Program-made: the position numbers and the translations under genes
Assembly: GCA_963789565.1 (NCBI GenBank)
Contig: CAWBKX010000002.1
Location: 1,612,001 to 1,676,000, forward strand
From: CALAGB01 sp963789565
Lineage (GTDB): Bacteria; Chloroflexota; Chloroflexia; Thermomicrobiales; Thermomicrobiaceae
Direction of reading: 5' to 3'
DNA length: 64,000 bases
The notes under the pieces: generated by a model
Databases searched by the model: none
Seen by the model: the letters and a program-made list of their open reading frames with translations, nothing else
Told to the model about the DNA's origin: nothing
Shown here: piece after piece, positions 27,661 to 35,433 of the stretch
How the letters are laid out: each line of letters begins with the position of its first letter
Numbering within the stretch: the stretch's first letter is position 1

Positions 27661-28263
27661 ATGCTGGCAGCCGAACGTTACGAACAGGCACTTCCGATCG
27701 ACGATTATCTGGCTCAGATGTCGCAAAATCGCGAGATCGTGCTGGAGAATATCGATCGAGCGGTTATCACCGACGAAGATCGCACCTTCTTCAGCGCGCA
27801 CCCATTGCGGGTGCTGATCTTGACCGAGGAGTGGTGCATCGACTCGACGCAGTTCGTTCCACCCCTCACCAAGCTGTCGCGTGAGGTGCCGAATCTGCAG
27901 ATTCGCGTCTTGCGGAGGGATGAGAACAAGGATCTGGCGACCAACTATCGTCGCAAGGACGACTACCAGGCCATCCCGGTCTTTATCTTCTTCGACGAGA
28001 ATATGCGTGAGCTCGACTTCCTGATCGAGCGGCCGGTGAAGGTGAGCGAGGAGATGGCGGCCGAGACACGCCGCTTCCAGCAGGAGCACCCCGACCTTGA
28101 GGGCATCACGCGCAACTACGACCGCATGCCGGAAGAGACCAAGGCAGCGGTGAAGGCTAACTCGCAGGAGTGGCGGCGCGGTCAGCAGGAGCGCTTCGCG
28201 CGCTACTTCCTGGATGAGACCGCCGAGATCGTTCAGAACGCCTTCGCGAAGCAGGCCGTCTAG
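27661..28263 (+). CDS. thioredoxin-family protein (WCxxS type)
   Basis: Cytoplasmic thioredoxin-like protein of 200 residues without signal peptide. Strand VLILTEEWCIDSTQFVPPL contains WCIDS, i.e. the active-site motif has only the first cysteine, the second being Ser. The cis-Pro region is YQAIPVFIFFDENM. Such single-Cys thioredoxins (BrxB/YtpP-like) are associated with thiol protection or monothiol exchange. AACAGGAG lies eight bases before the ATG at 27661. Followed by a textbook rho-independent terminator. Confidence 0.85.
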   Translation: MLAAERYEQALPIDDYLAQMSQNREIVLENIDRAVITDEDRTFFSAHPLRVLILTEEWCIDSTQFVPPLTKLSREVPNLQIRVLRRDENKDLATNYRRKDDYQAIPVFIFFDENMRELDFLIERPVKVSEEMAAETRRFQQEHPDLEGITRNYDRMPEETKAAVKANSQEWRRGQQERFARYFLDETAEIVQNAFAKQAV

Positions 28264-28299
28264 CGACGCTCCGCTTCCCTCCAGTTTGACAGTCGTTGC

Positions 28300-28335
28300 A
28301 GGCGCCCGTACGATCAATGTGGGCGCCTCTTTTTC
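28300..28335 (+). terminator. rho-independent terminator
   Basis: AGGCGCCC (28300-28307) pairs with GGGCGCCT (28321-28328), followed by CTTTTTC. It ends the LLM/thioredoxin transcript 37 bases after the stop codon. Confidence 0.9.
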
Positions 28336-28427
28336 ATGGACGGCGCCTCAACCATTGAGTCAACCGCGTAGGTCGACATCGAATACCCATTGTCCCGACG
28401 TTCTGTAGCACCGGTGAGGATCGCCGC

Positions 28428-28934
28428 ATGGCCGAGGAATCCCAGCCAGGAATCCGAGAGACGACCTACAAACAGTCTGGCAGTCGCGAGCCGGCTCCGG
28501 CGACCGAAGTCGAGCGAACCTCCGTGCAGAACATTGAGGCGCAGACCGTCATCATGACGCGTGGCAGCGCGCAGTCGATCAATGCCGAGCGCGTCAGCCT
28601 GGAACAGGCGGCGGCCCGCTCGATCGACGCCAAGAGCCTGCAAATGAATCGCAGCGCGGCGGCGCGCGTCAACAGTGAGCGCGTTGTCCTCCAGGGGTCA
28701 TCCGCCAGCCAGATCTCGGCCCACGAGCTGCGCATGGTCCGTAGCCAGGCGGGCGTCGTCATGGCACGCGAGGCGCGATTTGAAGGCTCACGCGTCTTCT
28801 TCTTTGCCGGACGGTCGGAGGGAGATGTAAACACCGTGCTGACCATCCCCACAGCCGCCGCGTTCGGCGCAGGCTTTGGGGTCGGAGTGGCCATCGTCGT
28901 GGCGTTGTTGCGGGCCGTCGTTCGGAGAGGATAG
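28428..28934 (+). CDS. membrane-anchored protein of seven exact 15-residue repeats
   Basis: 168 residues of unknown function. Residues 32-136 divide without gaps into seven 15-residue units (first units SVQNIEAQTVIMTRG, SAQSINAERVSLEQA, AARSIDAKSLQMNRS). The shared pattern is I/V-x-A/S-x-x-V/L/A-x-M/L/F at positions 5-12; the last unit is degenerate. Alternating hydrophobic residues with this short period suggest a small beta-solenoid, as in bactofilin-like folds, but this is inference. One transmembrane helix lies at about 139-163, followed by a short basic tail (VVRRG), so the repeats may face the side opposite the tail. The gene precedes a YtxH gene by five bases and is surely cotranscribed with it. 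Confidence 0.75.
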   Translation: MAEESQPGIRETTYKQSGSREPAPATEVERTSVQNIEAQTVIMTRGSAQSINAERVSLEQAAARSIDAKSLQMNRSAAARVNSERVVLQGSSASQISAHELRMVRSQAGVVMAREARFEGSRVFFFAGRSEGDVNTVLTIPTAAAFGAGFGVGVAIVVALLRAVVRRG

Positions 28935-28939
28935 CGATC

Positions 28940-29185
28940 ATGCGACTGCTGGGAACCCTCGTCTATTTCATCATTGGGGCAGCGGTCGGCGCGGCGGCCG
29001 GGGCGCTGGTGGCCTCCATGCTCGCTCCGCAGAACGGTGACGACCTCAAGGTCAAGATCCGGGAGCGCATCGACGAAGGGCGCAAGGCTCGTGACCATGC
29101 CGAGGCCGAGACAACCGAAGCCATGAAGCGACGCTTTCGCAGCAAGGTCGGCGATCCCGACGCCATGAGCGCAAACCCCTCTTGA
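28940..29185 (+). CDS. YtxH-domain protein
   Basis: 81-residue protein with an N-terminal transmembrane helix rich in Gly and Ala (VYFIIGAAVGAAAGALVASMLAPQNG), then a charged helix (DDLKVKIRERIDEGRKARDHAEAETTEAMKRRF) that may form a coiled coil. This is the YtxH layout; the family is linked to general stress in Firmicutes, but its molecular role is unknown. GGAGAGGATAGCG precedes the ATG. It lies between the 15-residue-repeat protein and the Rsm22-like methyltransferase on one strand with gaps of 5 and 25 bases. Confidence 0.85.
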   Translation: MRLLGTLVYFIIGAAVGAAAGALVASMLAPQNGDDLKVKIRERIDEGRKARDHAEAETTEAMKRRFRSKVGDPDAMSANPS

Positions 29186-29210
29186 TCATTCCTCAGCCAA
29201 CCGGAACCCC

Positions 29211-30194
29211 ATGCTCGTAGATTTGCCGCCCGCCCTGAGCGAGTCGCTCGAACGGCTGTGCCAGGGCTACTCGCCTCAGGATCTGAGTCACGCGGCAGCG
29301 GATCTCTCGGCTCGACATCGAGCCGACACCGCGACGACCAGACCGATCGCGACTTCAGCGGCGGACGTCGCCGCCTATGCCGCGACGCGCTTCCCAGCGA
29401 CCTATGCCGCGATCGCGGCGGCGTTTCGGGCCGTGGCGGAGCAACGTTCAGATTGGAAACCGCGCTCGGTGCTCGATCTCGGTGCCGGCATGGGCGCCGG
29501 ATTGTGGGCCGCTTCTCGCATCTGGCCCAACATGGAGCAGTTCACCGCGCTGGACGTCGAGCAACGCATGATCGACGCGGGGCGCGAGATTTGCCGCTCG
29601 GCCAGACACGCAGGATTGCGATCGACGCGCTGGATACGATCTGATTTATCGAGCGTCCAGGAGTTCGAGCCGCACGACCTCGTACTGATCTCCTACGTCT
29701 TGGGAGAGGTCGATGCAGAGATTCCTCCACGTTTGTTGGAGCGCGCCTGGAAGGCTGCAGGGATTCTGGTGATCGTCGAGCCCGGCACGCCGGTCGGATA
29801 CCGCCGCGTGCGAGCAGCCGAAGAGACGCTGCGGACCTTCGGCGGGCACGCCATCGCTCCCTGCCCGCACGAGCCGCCCTGTCAAATCTCGGACGATGAC
29901 TGGATGCACTTCTCAGTGCGGCTGCCACGCAACCGCGTACATCGACTCGCGAAGGGCGCCGAACTGAACTACGAGGACGAGAAGTTTACGTATCTGGCCG
30001 AGGCTCGCGAGCCCGTCGCGAAGACGTATGCGCGCATCCTGCGGCACCCGCAGATCCGCAAGGGGCACATCTATCTGCAGCTCTGCACGCCGGATGGCGT
30101 CAAAACGGTCGTGGTCTCCAAACGGGAGGGCGAGCGATTCAACCGCGCGCGCAAGGCGGAGTGGGGCGACGTGTTCGACCTGCCGAAAGCCTAG
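29211..30194 (+). CDS. Rsm22-like small-subunit rRNA methyltransferase family protein
   Basis: SAM-dependent methyltransferase of 327 residues, related to mitochondrial Rsm22/METTL17. The SAM loop is VLDLGAGMGAGLWAA (about 85-99). C-terminal family signatures: Cys cluster CPHEPPC (about 222-228), DDDWMHFSVRLPRNRVHRLAKG, and EDEKFTYL. In Rsm22/METTL17 the cysteines bind an iron-sulfur cluster or zinc; here two closely spaced ones are visible in this segment. It probably assists ribosome assembly. It ends four bases inside the convergent sdpI gene. Confidence 0.87.
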   Translation: MLVDLPPALSESLERLCQGYSPQDLSHAAADLSARHRADTATTRPIATSAADVAAYAATRFPATYAAIAAAFRAVAEQRSDWKPRSVLDLGAGMGAGLWAASRIWPNMEQFTALDVEQRMIDAGREICRSARHAGLRSTRWIRSDLSSVQEFEPHDLVLISYVLGEVDAEIPPRLLERAWKAAGILVIVEPGTPVGYRRVRAAEETLRTFGGHAIAPCPHEPPCQISDDDWMHFSVRLPRNRVHRLAKGAELNYEDEKFTYLAEAREPVAKTYARILRHPQIRKGHIYLQLCTPDGVKTVVVSKREGERFNRARKAEWGDVFDLPKA

Positions 30195-30871
30195 CCCGGC
30201 AGGGTGCCACTGGGCGGCGTCTTCTCTGGGTCGTTGCGCCATTCGATGTACGAGTAGACGACCAGCACGGCGACCAGCACTCCCAGAATGCCTAACATGA
30301 CCCAGATCAGCGCCGCGCCGATACCGATGATGGCCAGGGCCAGGAAGAGGATCCCGCTCAGCGCGAAGAGCCAACCCGCCAACCGGTGCGTCCGCACCCA
30401 GGAACGTTTGCTCGACAATGTCCAGGGCGTGCGCACTCCGACGAACCAGTTGGGACGCACCTTGCCCAGCACATTCCCCAATACCACGAACATGACTCCC
30501 TCGACACCAACGATGACGCGCATCATGTCGAATCCGACGCCCTTCACCGCCAGGACGGTCAAGAAGTAGATAGCCGCCATCACACCCAGCGCGACGTAGC
30601 GTGCGACGATATAGGCGGAGGAAAACTGGGCGTAGTTGGCCTTGCCCGGATCGATCCTCGGGATGAAGAGGAGCAGCAGGTAGATGCCGATGGTGATGAT
30701 TGGCATGAGGAGGAGCGCCTCGAACTTGCCTCCGTAGCCGTTCACGTTGCCCGAGGAATCCCAGTGGACGGGCACGCGCGACGGGATCGTCGGCCAGAGG
30801 ACGGCTGCCGCTACGAACATCCCCGCGATGATCAACCACTGTGGAAATTCAACTCGCCAATGTATCTTCAT
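30191..30871 (-). CDS. sdpI: SdpI-family integral membrane immunity-like protein
   Basis: 226-residue polytopic protein with DUF1648 at the N-terminus (WPTIPSRVPVHWDSSGNVNGYGGKF is typical) and the SdpI domain after it (VRPNWFVGVRTPWTLSSKRSWVRTHRLAGWLF). About six hydrophobic helices. In Bacillus, SdpI protects against the SdpC toxin and controls SdpR by sequestering it at the membrane; whether that applies here is unknown, since no toxin gene is nearby. The ATG overlaps the stop of sdpR by one base (TGATG), so the two are translationally coupled. The gene is convergent with the Rsm22-like gene. Confidence 0.9.
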   Translation of the reverse strand: MKIHWRVEFPQWLIIAGMFVAAAVLWPTIPSRVPVHWDSSGNVNGYGGKFEALLLMPIITIGIYLLLLFIPRIDPGKANYAQFSSAYIVARYVALGVMAAIYFLTVLAVKGVGFDMMRVIVGVEGVMFVVLGNVLGKVRPNWFVGVRTPWTLSSKRSWVRTHRLAGWLFALSGILFLALAIIGIGAALIWVMLGILGVLVAVLVVYSYIEWRNDPEKTPPSGTLPG

Positions 30872-31167
30872 CAGTTGCCATCCTCGATCTGAGCGCCCTT
30901 TTCGTGAGCGCCGACGCCAAGGAGCCCCATCACCGTGGCCAGCAGTTCTTCATAAACCGCCAGATTCAAGCTGTACATGATGGTCGTGCCCTGCCGCTCG
31001 GTGACCACCAGCCCCGCGTCCTTGAGGACATTGAGGTGACCCGACAGAGTGGACCGAGCAACAGGAAAGCGATCCGAGATCTCACCTGCGCTCATGTCGC
31101 CCGAGCGCAAGAGTCGCAGGATTTCACGCCGCTTTGGATCGCTCAGCGCTCGAAATACCGTGTCCAC
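30871..31167 (-). CDS. sdpR: SdpR-like ArsR-family autorepressor
   Basis: Winged-helix repressor of 98 residues: FRALSDPKRREILRLL, recognition helix in RFPVARSTLSGHLNVLKDAGLV, wing VTERQGTTIMYSLNL. No metal-binding Cys pair is present, consistent with SdpR rather than a metal-sensing ArsR. First gene of the sdpR-sdpI unit. A perfect palindrome 18 bases upstream of its start is the presumed operator, so the unit is likely autorepressed. Confidence 0.9.
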   Translation of the reverse strand: MDTVFRALSDPKRREILRLLRSGDMSAGEISDRFPVARSTLSGHLNVLKDAGLVVTERQGTTIMYSLNLAVYEELLATVMGLLGVGAHEKGAQIEDGN

Positions 31168-31184
31168 ACGATCAACTTCCCTGC

Positions 31185-31210
31185 CTTATTTCGGTATTCA
31201 CCGAAATAAG
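31185..31210. promoter_or_regulatory. SdpR operator candidate
   Basis: CTTATTTCGGT-ATTC-ACCGAAATAAG is a perfect inverted repeat with 11-bp arms and a 4-base spacer. It lies 18 bases upstream of the sdpR start and is AT-rich compared with its surroundings, as expected for a promoter-operator of an ArsR-type repressor. Confidence 0.75.
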
Positions 31211-31322
31211 TATACGCCGCTCTACACCGTCGTCAACGTGTCCTTAATCTATTCTTCATATTCCGCGTGCAGACTCATTGGTCGAGCGAATATGAACGGC
31301 GCGCAGCGACTGGAGCGACGAT

Positions 31323-31892
31323 TTGGACGCACATCTCTTCTCAGCCATCAATGGATTGGCGAAATACAGTGATCGGTCGAACGACCTCTTTCAATTTCTC
31401 GCGCATTACGGGCCGTATCTGCTGGTGGGACTGTTGCTCGTCATCTGGTTCTTGCCGGGGGAACGCATGGTACGGAACGCTCGTCAGTGGGCCGTGATCA
31501 ACGCCACCATCGCCGCGGCGGTGGCCCTGGGCGTCAATCAGATCATCATCCGCATCTGGGAGCGTCCGCGGCCCTTTGCGGCGGTGCCGCACGCCATCCT
31601 GCTCCTCTCCCCGTCACATGACCCCTCATTCCCCAGCGACCATGCCACCTTCGCGTTCGGCGTTGCGGTGGCACTCTATCTCTCACTGCGGCGGATCGGT
31701 GTGGTGGCGTTGATTCTTGCCGCCCTTATCGCCTTCGCACGCGTGTACGTCGGGGAGCACTACGTGAGCGACGTGGTCGCGGGTGCGTTCATCGGTGGTG
31801 GTGTGGCGCTGGCGATCGATTGGGCTCGGCCGCTCGTCATGCCGGTGCTCAACCCGCCGTTGCGATTGGCGCGCCGACTGCATTTGGCGTGA
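31323..31892 (+). CDS. PAP2-family phosphatase
   Basis: Membrane phosphatase of 189 residues; relatives such as BcrC dephosphorylate undecaprenyl pyrophosphate at the outer face of the membrane. The three catalytic motifs are present: RIWERPRPF (KX6RP-like), PSFPSDHATF (PSGH-type, with Asp in place of Gly) and RVYVGEHYVSDVVAG (SRX5HX3D-type, His and Asp kept). Five or six hydrophobic helices. It starts at TTG 31323, giving MDAHLFSAINGLA, which matches the usual family N-terminus; TGGAGCG lies upstream. Divergent from sdpR. Confidence 0.87.
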   Translation: MDAHLFSAINGLAKYSDRSNDLFQFLAHYGPYLLVGLLLVIWFLPGERMVRNARQWAVINATIAAAVALGVNQIIIRIWERPRPFAAVPHAILLLSPSHDPSFPSDHATFAFGVAVALYLSLRRIGVVALILAALIAFARVYVGEHYVSDVVAGAFIGGGVALAIDWARPLVMPVLNPPLRLARRLHLA

Positions 31893-31973
31893 CAGCTGTT
31901 GATGACGGTCCCGAGGTGCGTTCGAATTAGTTCAATGGCGGGAGGACAAGAGGTGCTCCCCTACGTTGCCCGT

Positions 31974-31986
31974 CTTTCGTGTGCTC
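31974..31986. repeat. CTTTCGTGTGCTC 13-mer, shared with 16043-16055
   Basis: Exact match to the 13-mer in the repeat region behind the sigma factor. Upstream lies AGGTGCTCCCCTACGTTGCC, typical of decayed intergenic repeats. It sits between PAP2 (+) and nitroreductase (-), which are convergent. Confidence 0.5.
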
Positions 31987-32022
31987 CCGAAAATTGATGC
32001 GCCCCATGCCTTCACGGCGGTC

Positions 32023-32036
32023 AGGCGGGCCCGCCT
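32023..32036. terminator. GC-rich palindrome at the end of the nitroreductase gene
   Basis: AGGCGGGCCCGCCT is a perfect 14-base palindrome overlapping the last bases of the nitroreductase gene. With no loop it would form only a cruciform, so its role as a terminator is uncertain. Confidence 0.35.
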
Positions 32037-32628
32037 ACCATCCATCCTTATGCACCACGGCGCCCATCGATTTGCGGCCACGTTTGAGGGACGGTGACGG
32101 CACGTCCTGATCGCGGTAGCCGATGGGGATAACTCCTACCGGAATCACGTCCTCGGGAATACCGAGCAATTCTCGGGCGCCGGGAAGATCCTGGAATCCC
32201 GCATAACCCGCCGCCAAACCCTCATCGACCACGGCCAGCAACAGCACCATCACCGCGCACCCGGTATCCATGATCCAATACGGCACGGGCCACTCGATCT
32301 CGCTCCCGTCGTCGCGAACTTTGTCCGCCTCCTGATAGCGGCGGTGGTAGGCTCCCTCGTTGGCGCAAGGAATGACCTGCACGGGCGCCTCTGAAATCCA
32401 GGGATGCCCAAATCCCCTCTCGTAGTGCTCCGCCTCGCCGCACAGCCGGCCGACTGCGCGTTTGAGCTCGGGGTCGGTCACCACGATGAAATCCTGGCCT
32501 TGCGAAAATCCAGCAGTGGGGATGCGGCGCGCCAGATCGAGCATGCGTTCAATAACATCGCTGTCGATCGGGTCCGGCTTGAAATGGCGCACGATGCGAC
32601 GCTTGCGGACGAGATCAGCAAATTCCAT
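32035..32628 (-). CDS. nitroreductase-family protein
   Basis: FMN-dependent oxidoreductase of the nitroreductase fold, 197 residues. The N-terminal RKRRIVRHFKPDPID holds the Arg-rich FMN phosphate-binding segment; PTAGFSQGQDFIVV is the second contact. The C-terminal half contains MLLLAVVDEGLAAGYAGF and a Gly-rich PVGVIPIGY, as in the family. The enzyme would reduce nitro or quinone compounds with NAD(P)H; the natural substrate is unknown. ATG at 32628. Confidence 0.88.
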   Translation of the reverse strand: MEFADLVRKRRIVRHFKPDPIDSDVIERMLDLARRIPTAGFSQGQDFIVVTDPELKRAVGRLCGEAEHYERGFGHPWISEAPVQVIPCANEGAYHRRYQEADKVRDDGSEIEWPVPYWIMDTGCAVMVLLLAVVDEGLAAGYAGFQDLPGARELLGIPEDVIPVGVIPIGYRDQDVPSPSLKRGRKSMGAVVHKDGW

Positions 32629-32772
32629 GGAGTCATCCCCCTATGACTGGCGAATCTGACTTGAGACACACCATCGGAGAATACGGGGCAAGCGCCCATG
32701 TGAGCAAGTCGAGAAGGTCCACAGGGATAATTGCCGTTGCGCTGCGTTCCAGAGACGGAAGGCGATAAGACG

Positions 32773-33453
32773 TTACTCGCGACGCTCTTCACGGATCGGC
32801 TTGACTCGCTGCGGGACGTCCTGCGGTGAACACGTGCACCACTCGACATCGAATGACCCACTGTATCCGAAGAGGGGGCCCCAAATGCGATTGCTGACGT
32901 TCACGTCGATGCGGAATTGTCCGGTTGCATCGTCGAACGACTCGCGCACGTTGGCAACGCCGGAAAAAACCATCGGAAAACTGAAGCCGATTAGGCCCTC
33001 GTAGAACCGCTGCGCGTCCGAGCGAAGGCACAGCCCACCGTCCTTGTCGGCGCTCAAATCGATGTCGACCGCGAGATGCTGGTGTGAACCGAGATAGTCG
33101 ACGACATTTCCGCGCTGGCGGCTGTAGATCATAGTTGCGTCAAACCGACGTGTTCGTGTGGGCATCTCAAATGTGCGAATCCAGGTGACGGTTTCACGTC
33201 CGTAGCGATCCGGGTAGGCGTAGTTCTCGATGGTGAACGGGATGCCGTGGCCTCGTTCCGGAAACATGATCCGCCGCCAGGAGCCGATCATCAGAAACGG
33301 CAGCGTATACGCACGACCGCGCCACACCTTCTCCATCACGCCGCGGCCGATCGACGCCACGGCGTCCTGACTGCTGAACCCGAAACGCCGCTGGACTTCA
33401 GGATGCAGCCGGTCGAAATCGGACCCCAGCGCCTGCTGATAGATCGATGTCAT
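32773..33453 (-). CDS. DUF4166-domain protein
   Basis: 226-residue protein of the DUF4166 family. Typical features: LHPEVQRRFGFSS near the start, MEKVWRGRAYTLPFLMIGSWRRIMFPERGHGIPFTIENYAY, and GVANVRESFDDATGQFRIDVNVSNRIWGPLFGYSGSFDVEW at the C-terminus. The domain is often found fused or adjacent to DoxX or saccharopine-dehydrogenase-like genes. The gene starts within the last four bases of the preceding DoxX gene (ATGA overlap), so the two are translationally coupled. Function unknown. Confidence 0.85.
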   Translation of the reverse strand: MTSIYQQALGSDFDRLHPEVQRRFGFSSQDAVASIGRGVMEKVWRGRAYTLPFLMIGSWRRIMFPERGHGIPFTIENYAYPDRYGRETVTWIRTFEMPTRTRRFDATMIYSRQRGNVVDYLGSHQHLAVDIDLSADKDGGLCLRSDAQRFYEGLIGFSFPMVFSGVANVRESFDDATGQFRIDVNVSNRIWGPLFGYSGSFDVEWCTCSPQDVPQRVKPIREERRE

Positions 33454-34424
33454 TTCGCATCTCCAATGGTGTTACGCAGGCAGTTCCGCGCGGTCGGCAG
33501 ATCGTGATATGAGAGCAGTCCTACGACGGACAATGCGGTCAGAGCGACGGTCAGGGTCGCTGGATTGAATGGCCGGGTGAAGAGGGAGGGCTGACTGAAC
33601 AGAGCACCGATCGCCAGGACAACGAGGGCGACCACGTTGACGATGAGCAGGCGAGGGCGGTGCCAACAGATCAAGAGCAGACCCCCGAACCCGATCTCCA
33701 GCAGTCCCACCACCGTGAGAATGTGTCGCTCCGAGCCTGGAAACAGTCCACTTGAACGCAAGATGTCTCGTTCACCGGAATCCGCGACAAGTAGCTTGGG
33801 GACCAGTCCCTGATAGAGCCAGATGGCGGCGAGAGTGACGCGTACCGTCGCGTAGATGAGCGATCGGCGCAACGAATCGGCCGGGTCGATGTCATGCTCG
33901 AGCCAGAGTCTGAGCCGGTCGACGCTCCAGGCCGTCGCCCAGCCAAGCATTGGGCGGAAGATCAGTACGTCGAACCATCGACCCGCGCGGCCGAACCGGG
34001 TCTCGTAGCCATAGCGGGTCAAGAAACGGACGCTATCGCCGGTTTGCTGGTATTTCCAATAGCCAGACCCCGTTCGAATCAGCGACATCCGCTCGCCAGA
34101 CCAGAAGCGCAGTGCCGATGTTCGGCTATCCGTGCTGTCTCGCTGGCCTGTCGACTCTCCCTCGCCGCTGATGGCATGGCCGAACCCGATGCGCGTTTGG
34201 TACAAGAAACGTTGCGGACGCGACTCGTCGGGTCTGGGGAGATAGGTTATTTCGCTGAAACGCAGGTCCCACCGCTGGTGAAGTTCCGGCGTCTGCGTGA
34301 GCCGCCAGAGGTCGTCGAGCGGCGCGCGAATCTGAATCTCCACATAGATTGGCTTGCCGCCACGCTGAGCGTGGCGCGGATCGGAGTTGTGTCGCTTACT
34401 TGAGATACCCTCATCCGATTTCAC
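33450..34424 (-). CDS. SRPBCC-DoxX-like fusion membrane protein
   Basis: 324 residues. Residues 25-160 form an SRPBCC (START-like) domain beginning PIYVEIQIRAPLDDLWRLTQTPELHQRWDLRF. Residues 185-310 form a four-helix DoxX-like membrane domain (VTLAAIWLYQGLVPKLL, LTVVGLLEIGFGGLLLIC, LLIVNVVALVVLAIGALF, ALTALSVVGLLSY). The pairing of a lipid-binding fold and a DoxX domain suggests handling of a hydrophobic ligand at the membrane, by inference. Coupled to the DUF4166 gene; the same pairing is known in other bacteria. Confidence 0.85.
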   Translation of the reverse strand: MKSDEGISSKRHNSDPRHAQRGGKPIYVEIQIRAPLDDLWRLTQTPELHQRWDLRFSEITYLPRPDESRPQRFLYQTRIGFGHAISGEGESTGQRDSTDSRTSALRFWSGERMSLIRTGSGYWKYQQTGDSVRFLTRYGYETRFGRAGRWFDVLIFRPMLGWATAWSVDRLRLWLEHDIDPADSLRRSLIYATVRVTLAAIWLYQGLVPKLLVADSGERDILRSSGLFPGSERHILTVVGLLEIGFGGLLLICWHRPRLLIVNVVALVVLAIGALFSQPSLFTRPFNPATLTVALTALSVVGLLSYHDLPTARNCLRNTIGDAK

Positions 34425-34644
34425 GATTACCAGTCTGTGCCTGAGGAGATGAGGGTGGAATGGCCGATGGGTACCAAGACGGCAAATGTCGCGCTTCTTC
34501 CATATCGCACATCCACGTGTGGCTGCGATTCGCTCTGCCTATCGCCCCGGGATCAAATCGTTCGGGATGTATACTCCAACATTGTGATCGCATCGGAAGC
34601 ACGCCATTCCCACAGCCAAGATTGCCGGTTAAGGACGGTCGTCG

Positions 34645-35433
34645 GTGAGCGCTGATCAGAATCACACGGAATCCCTGACGGCCGAGTCTCCGCTGTTGCG
34701 CGTGGGACATTTGGGCTACACCTACGGCCCGGCTCAGGTCCTCTACGACGTCACGTTTGACGTGGGGTCGGGTGAGCTCGTGATCCTGGCCGGTCGCAAC
34801 GGCGCTGGTAAGTCGACTCTGCTGCGTTGCATCGCGGGTTGGAGTAAGCCTTCCAGCGGATCGATCGAGATCTCCGGCACTCCGCTCGAAGAGTCCGAGC
34901 GTGACGCCCGCAACTTGCTGATGCTGGTACCCGATACCCCTGTTTTTTACGATCAGCTGACCGCCTGGGAGCACCTGACGTTTATCGCGCGCGCCTATCG
35001 CTTGGAGGAGTGGGAGTCGCAAGCGGCGCAACTGCTGCGGCATTACGGCCTATCGAGCCAGCGTGACGCGTACCCGTTCACGTACTCACGCGGCATGCAA
35101 TACAAGCTGGGTTTGAGCCTGGCATTGCTCGTCGAGCCGGAGCTGCTCCTGTTGGACGAGCCGTTCGGGCCGCTCGACGCGCTCTCGGCCAGCCAGCTCT
35201 GGAGCGACCTGCAAACCTATCGAGACGCGGGTATATCGGTTCTCGTCAGTAGCCATCAGCTCCCGAGCGAAGCCAAACCAGATCGCTATCTGTTGATGGA
35301 GGATGGCGCCATCCTCGGCGACGGATCTCCCGACGAGCTGGCGGAACAATTTGGTGTGATCGGCGAACCGACGCTCGACCGCCTGCTGCGCGGAGCCGTC
35401 GAGCACGAAGAGCGGACCCACGTTGCTCGCTGA
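34645..35433 (+). CDS. ABC transporter ATP-binding protein
   Basis: 262-residue ABC ATPase of an exporter of the ABC-2 type. Walker A GRNGAGKSTLLR (about 51-62), Q-loop region MLVPDTPVFYD, signature YSRGMQYKLGLSLAL (variant of LSGGQ), Walker B LLLLDEPFGPLD, H-loop VLVSSHQ. Start GTG at 34645. Its stop overlaps the next gene by 11 bases, so ATPase and permease are cotranslated. The substrate is unknown. Confidence 0.9.
   Translation: MSADQNHTESLTAESPLLRVGHLGYTYGPAQVLYDVTFDVGSGELVILAGRNGAGKSTLLRCIAGWSKPSSGSIEISGTPLEESERDARNLLMLVPDTPVFYDQLTAWEHLTFIARAYRLEEWESQAAQLLRHYGLSSQRDAYPFTYSRGMQYKLGLSLALLVEPELLLLDEPFGPLDALSASQLWSDLQTYRDAGISVLVSSHQLPSEAKPDRYLLMEDGAILGDGSPDELAEQFGVIGEPTLDRLLRGAVEHEERTHVAR

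Noticed and set aside
26869..28317. Long minus-strand open frame (482 codons) opposite the LLM and thioredoxin genes
   Set aside because: It is antisense to two well-supported genes, runs through the terminator at 28300 and has no recognisable product. Such mirror frames are common in G+C-rich DNA.
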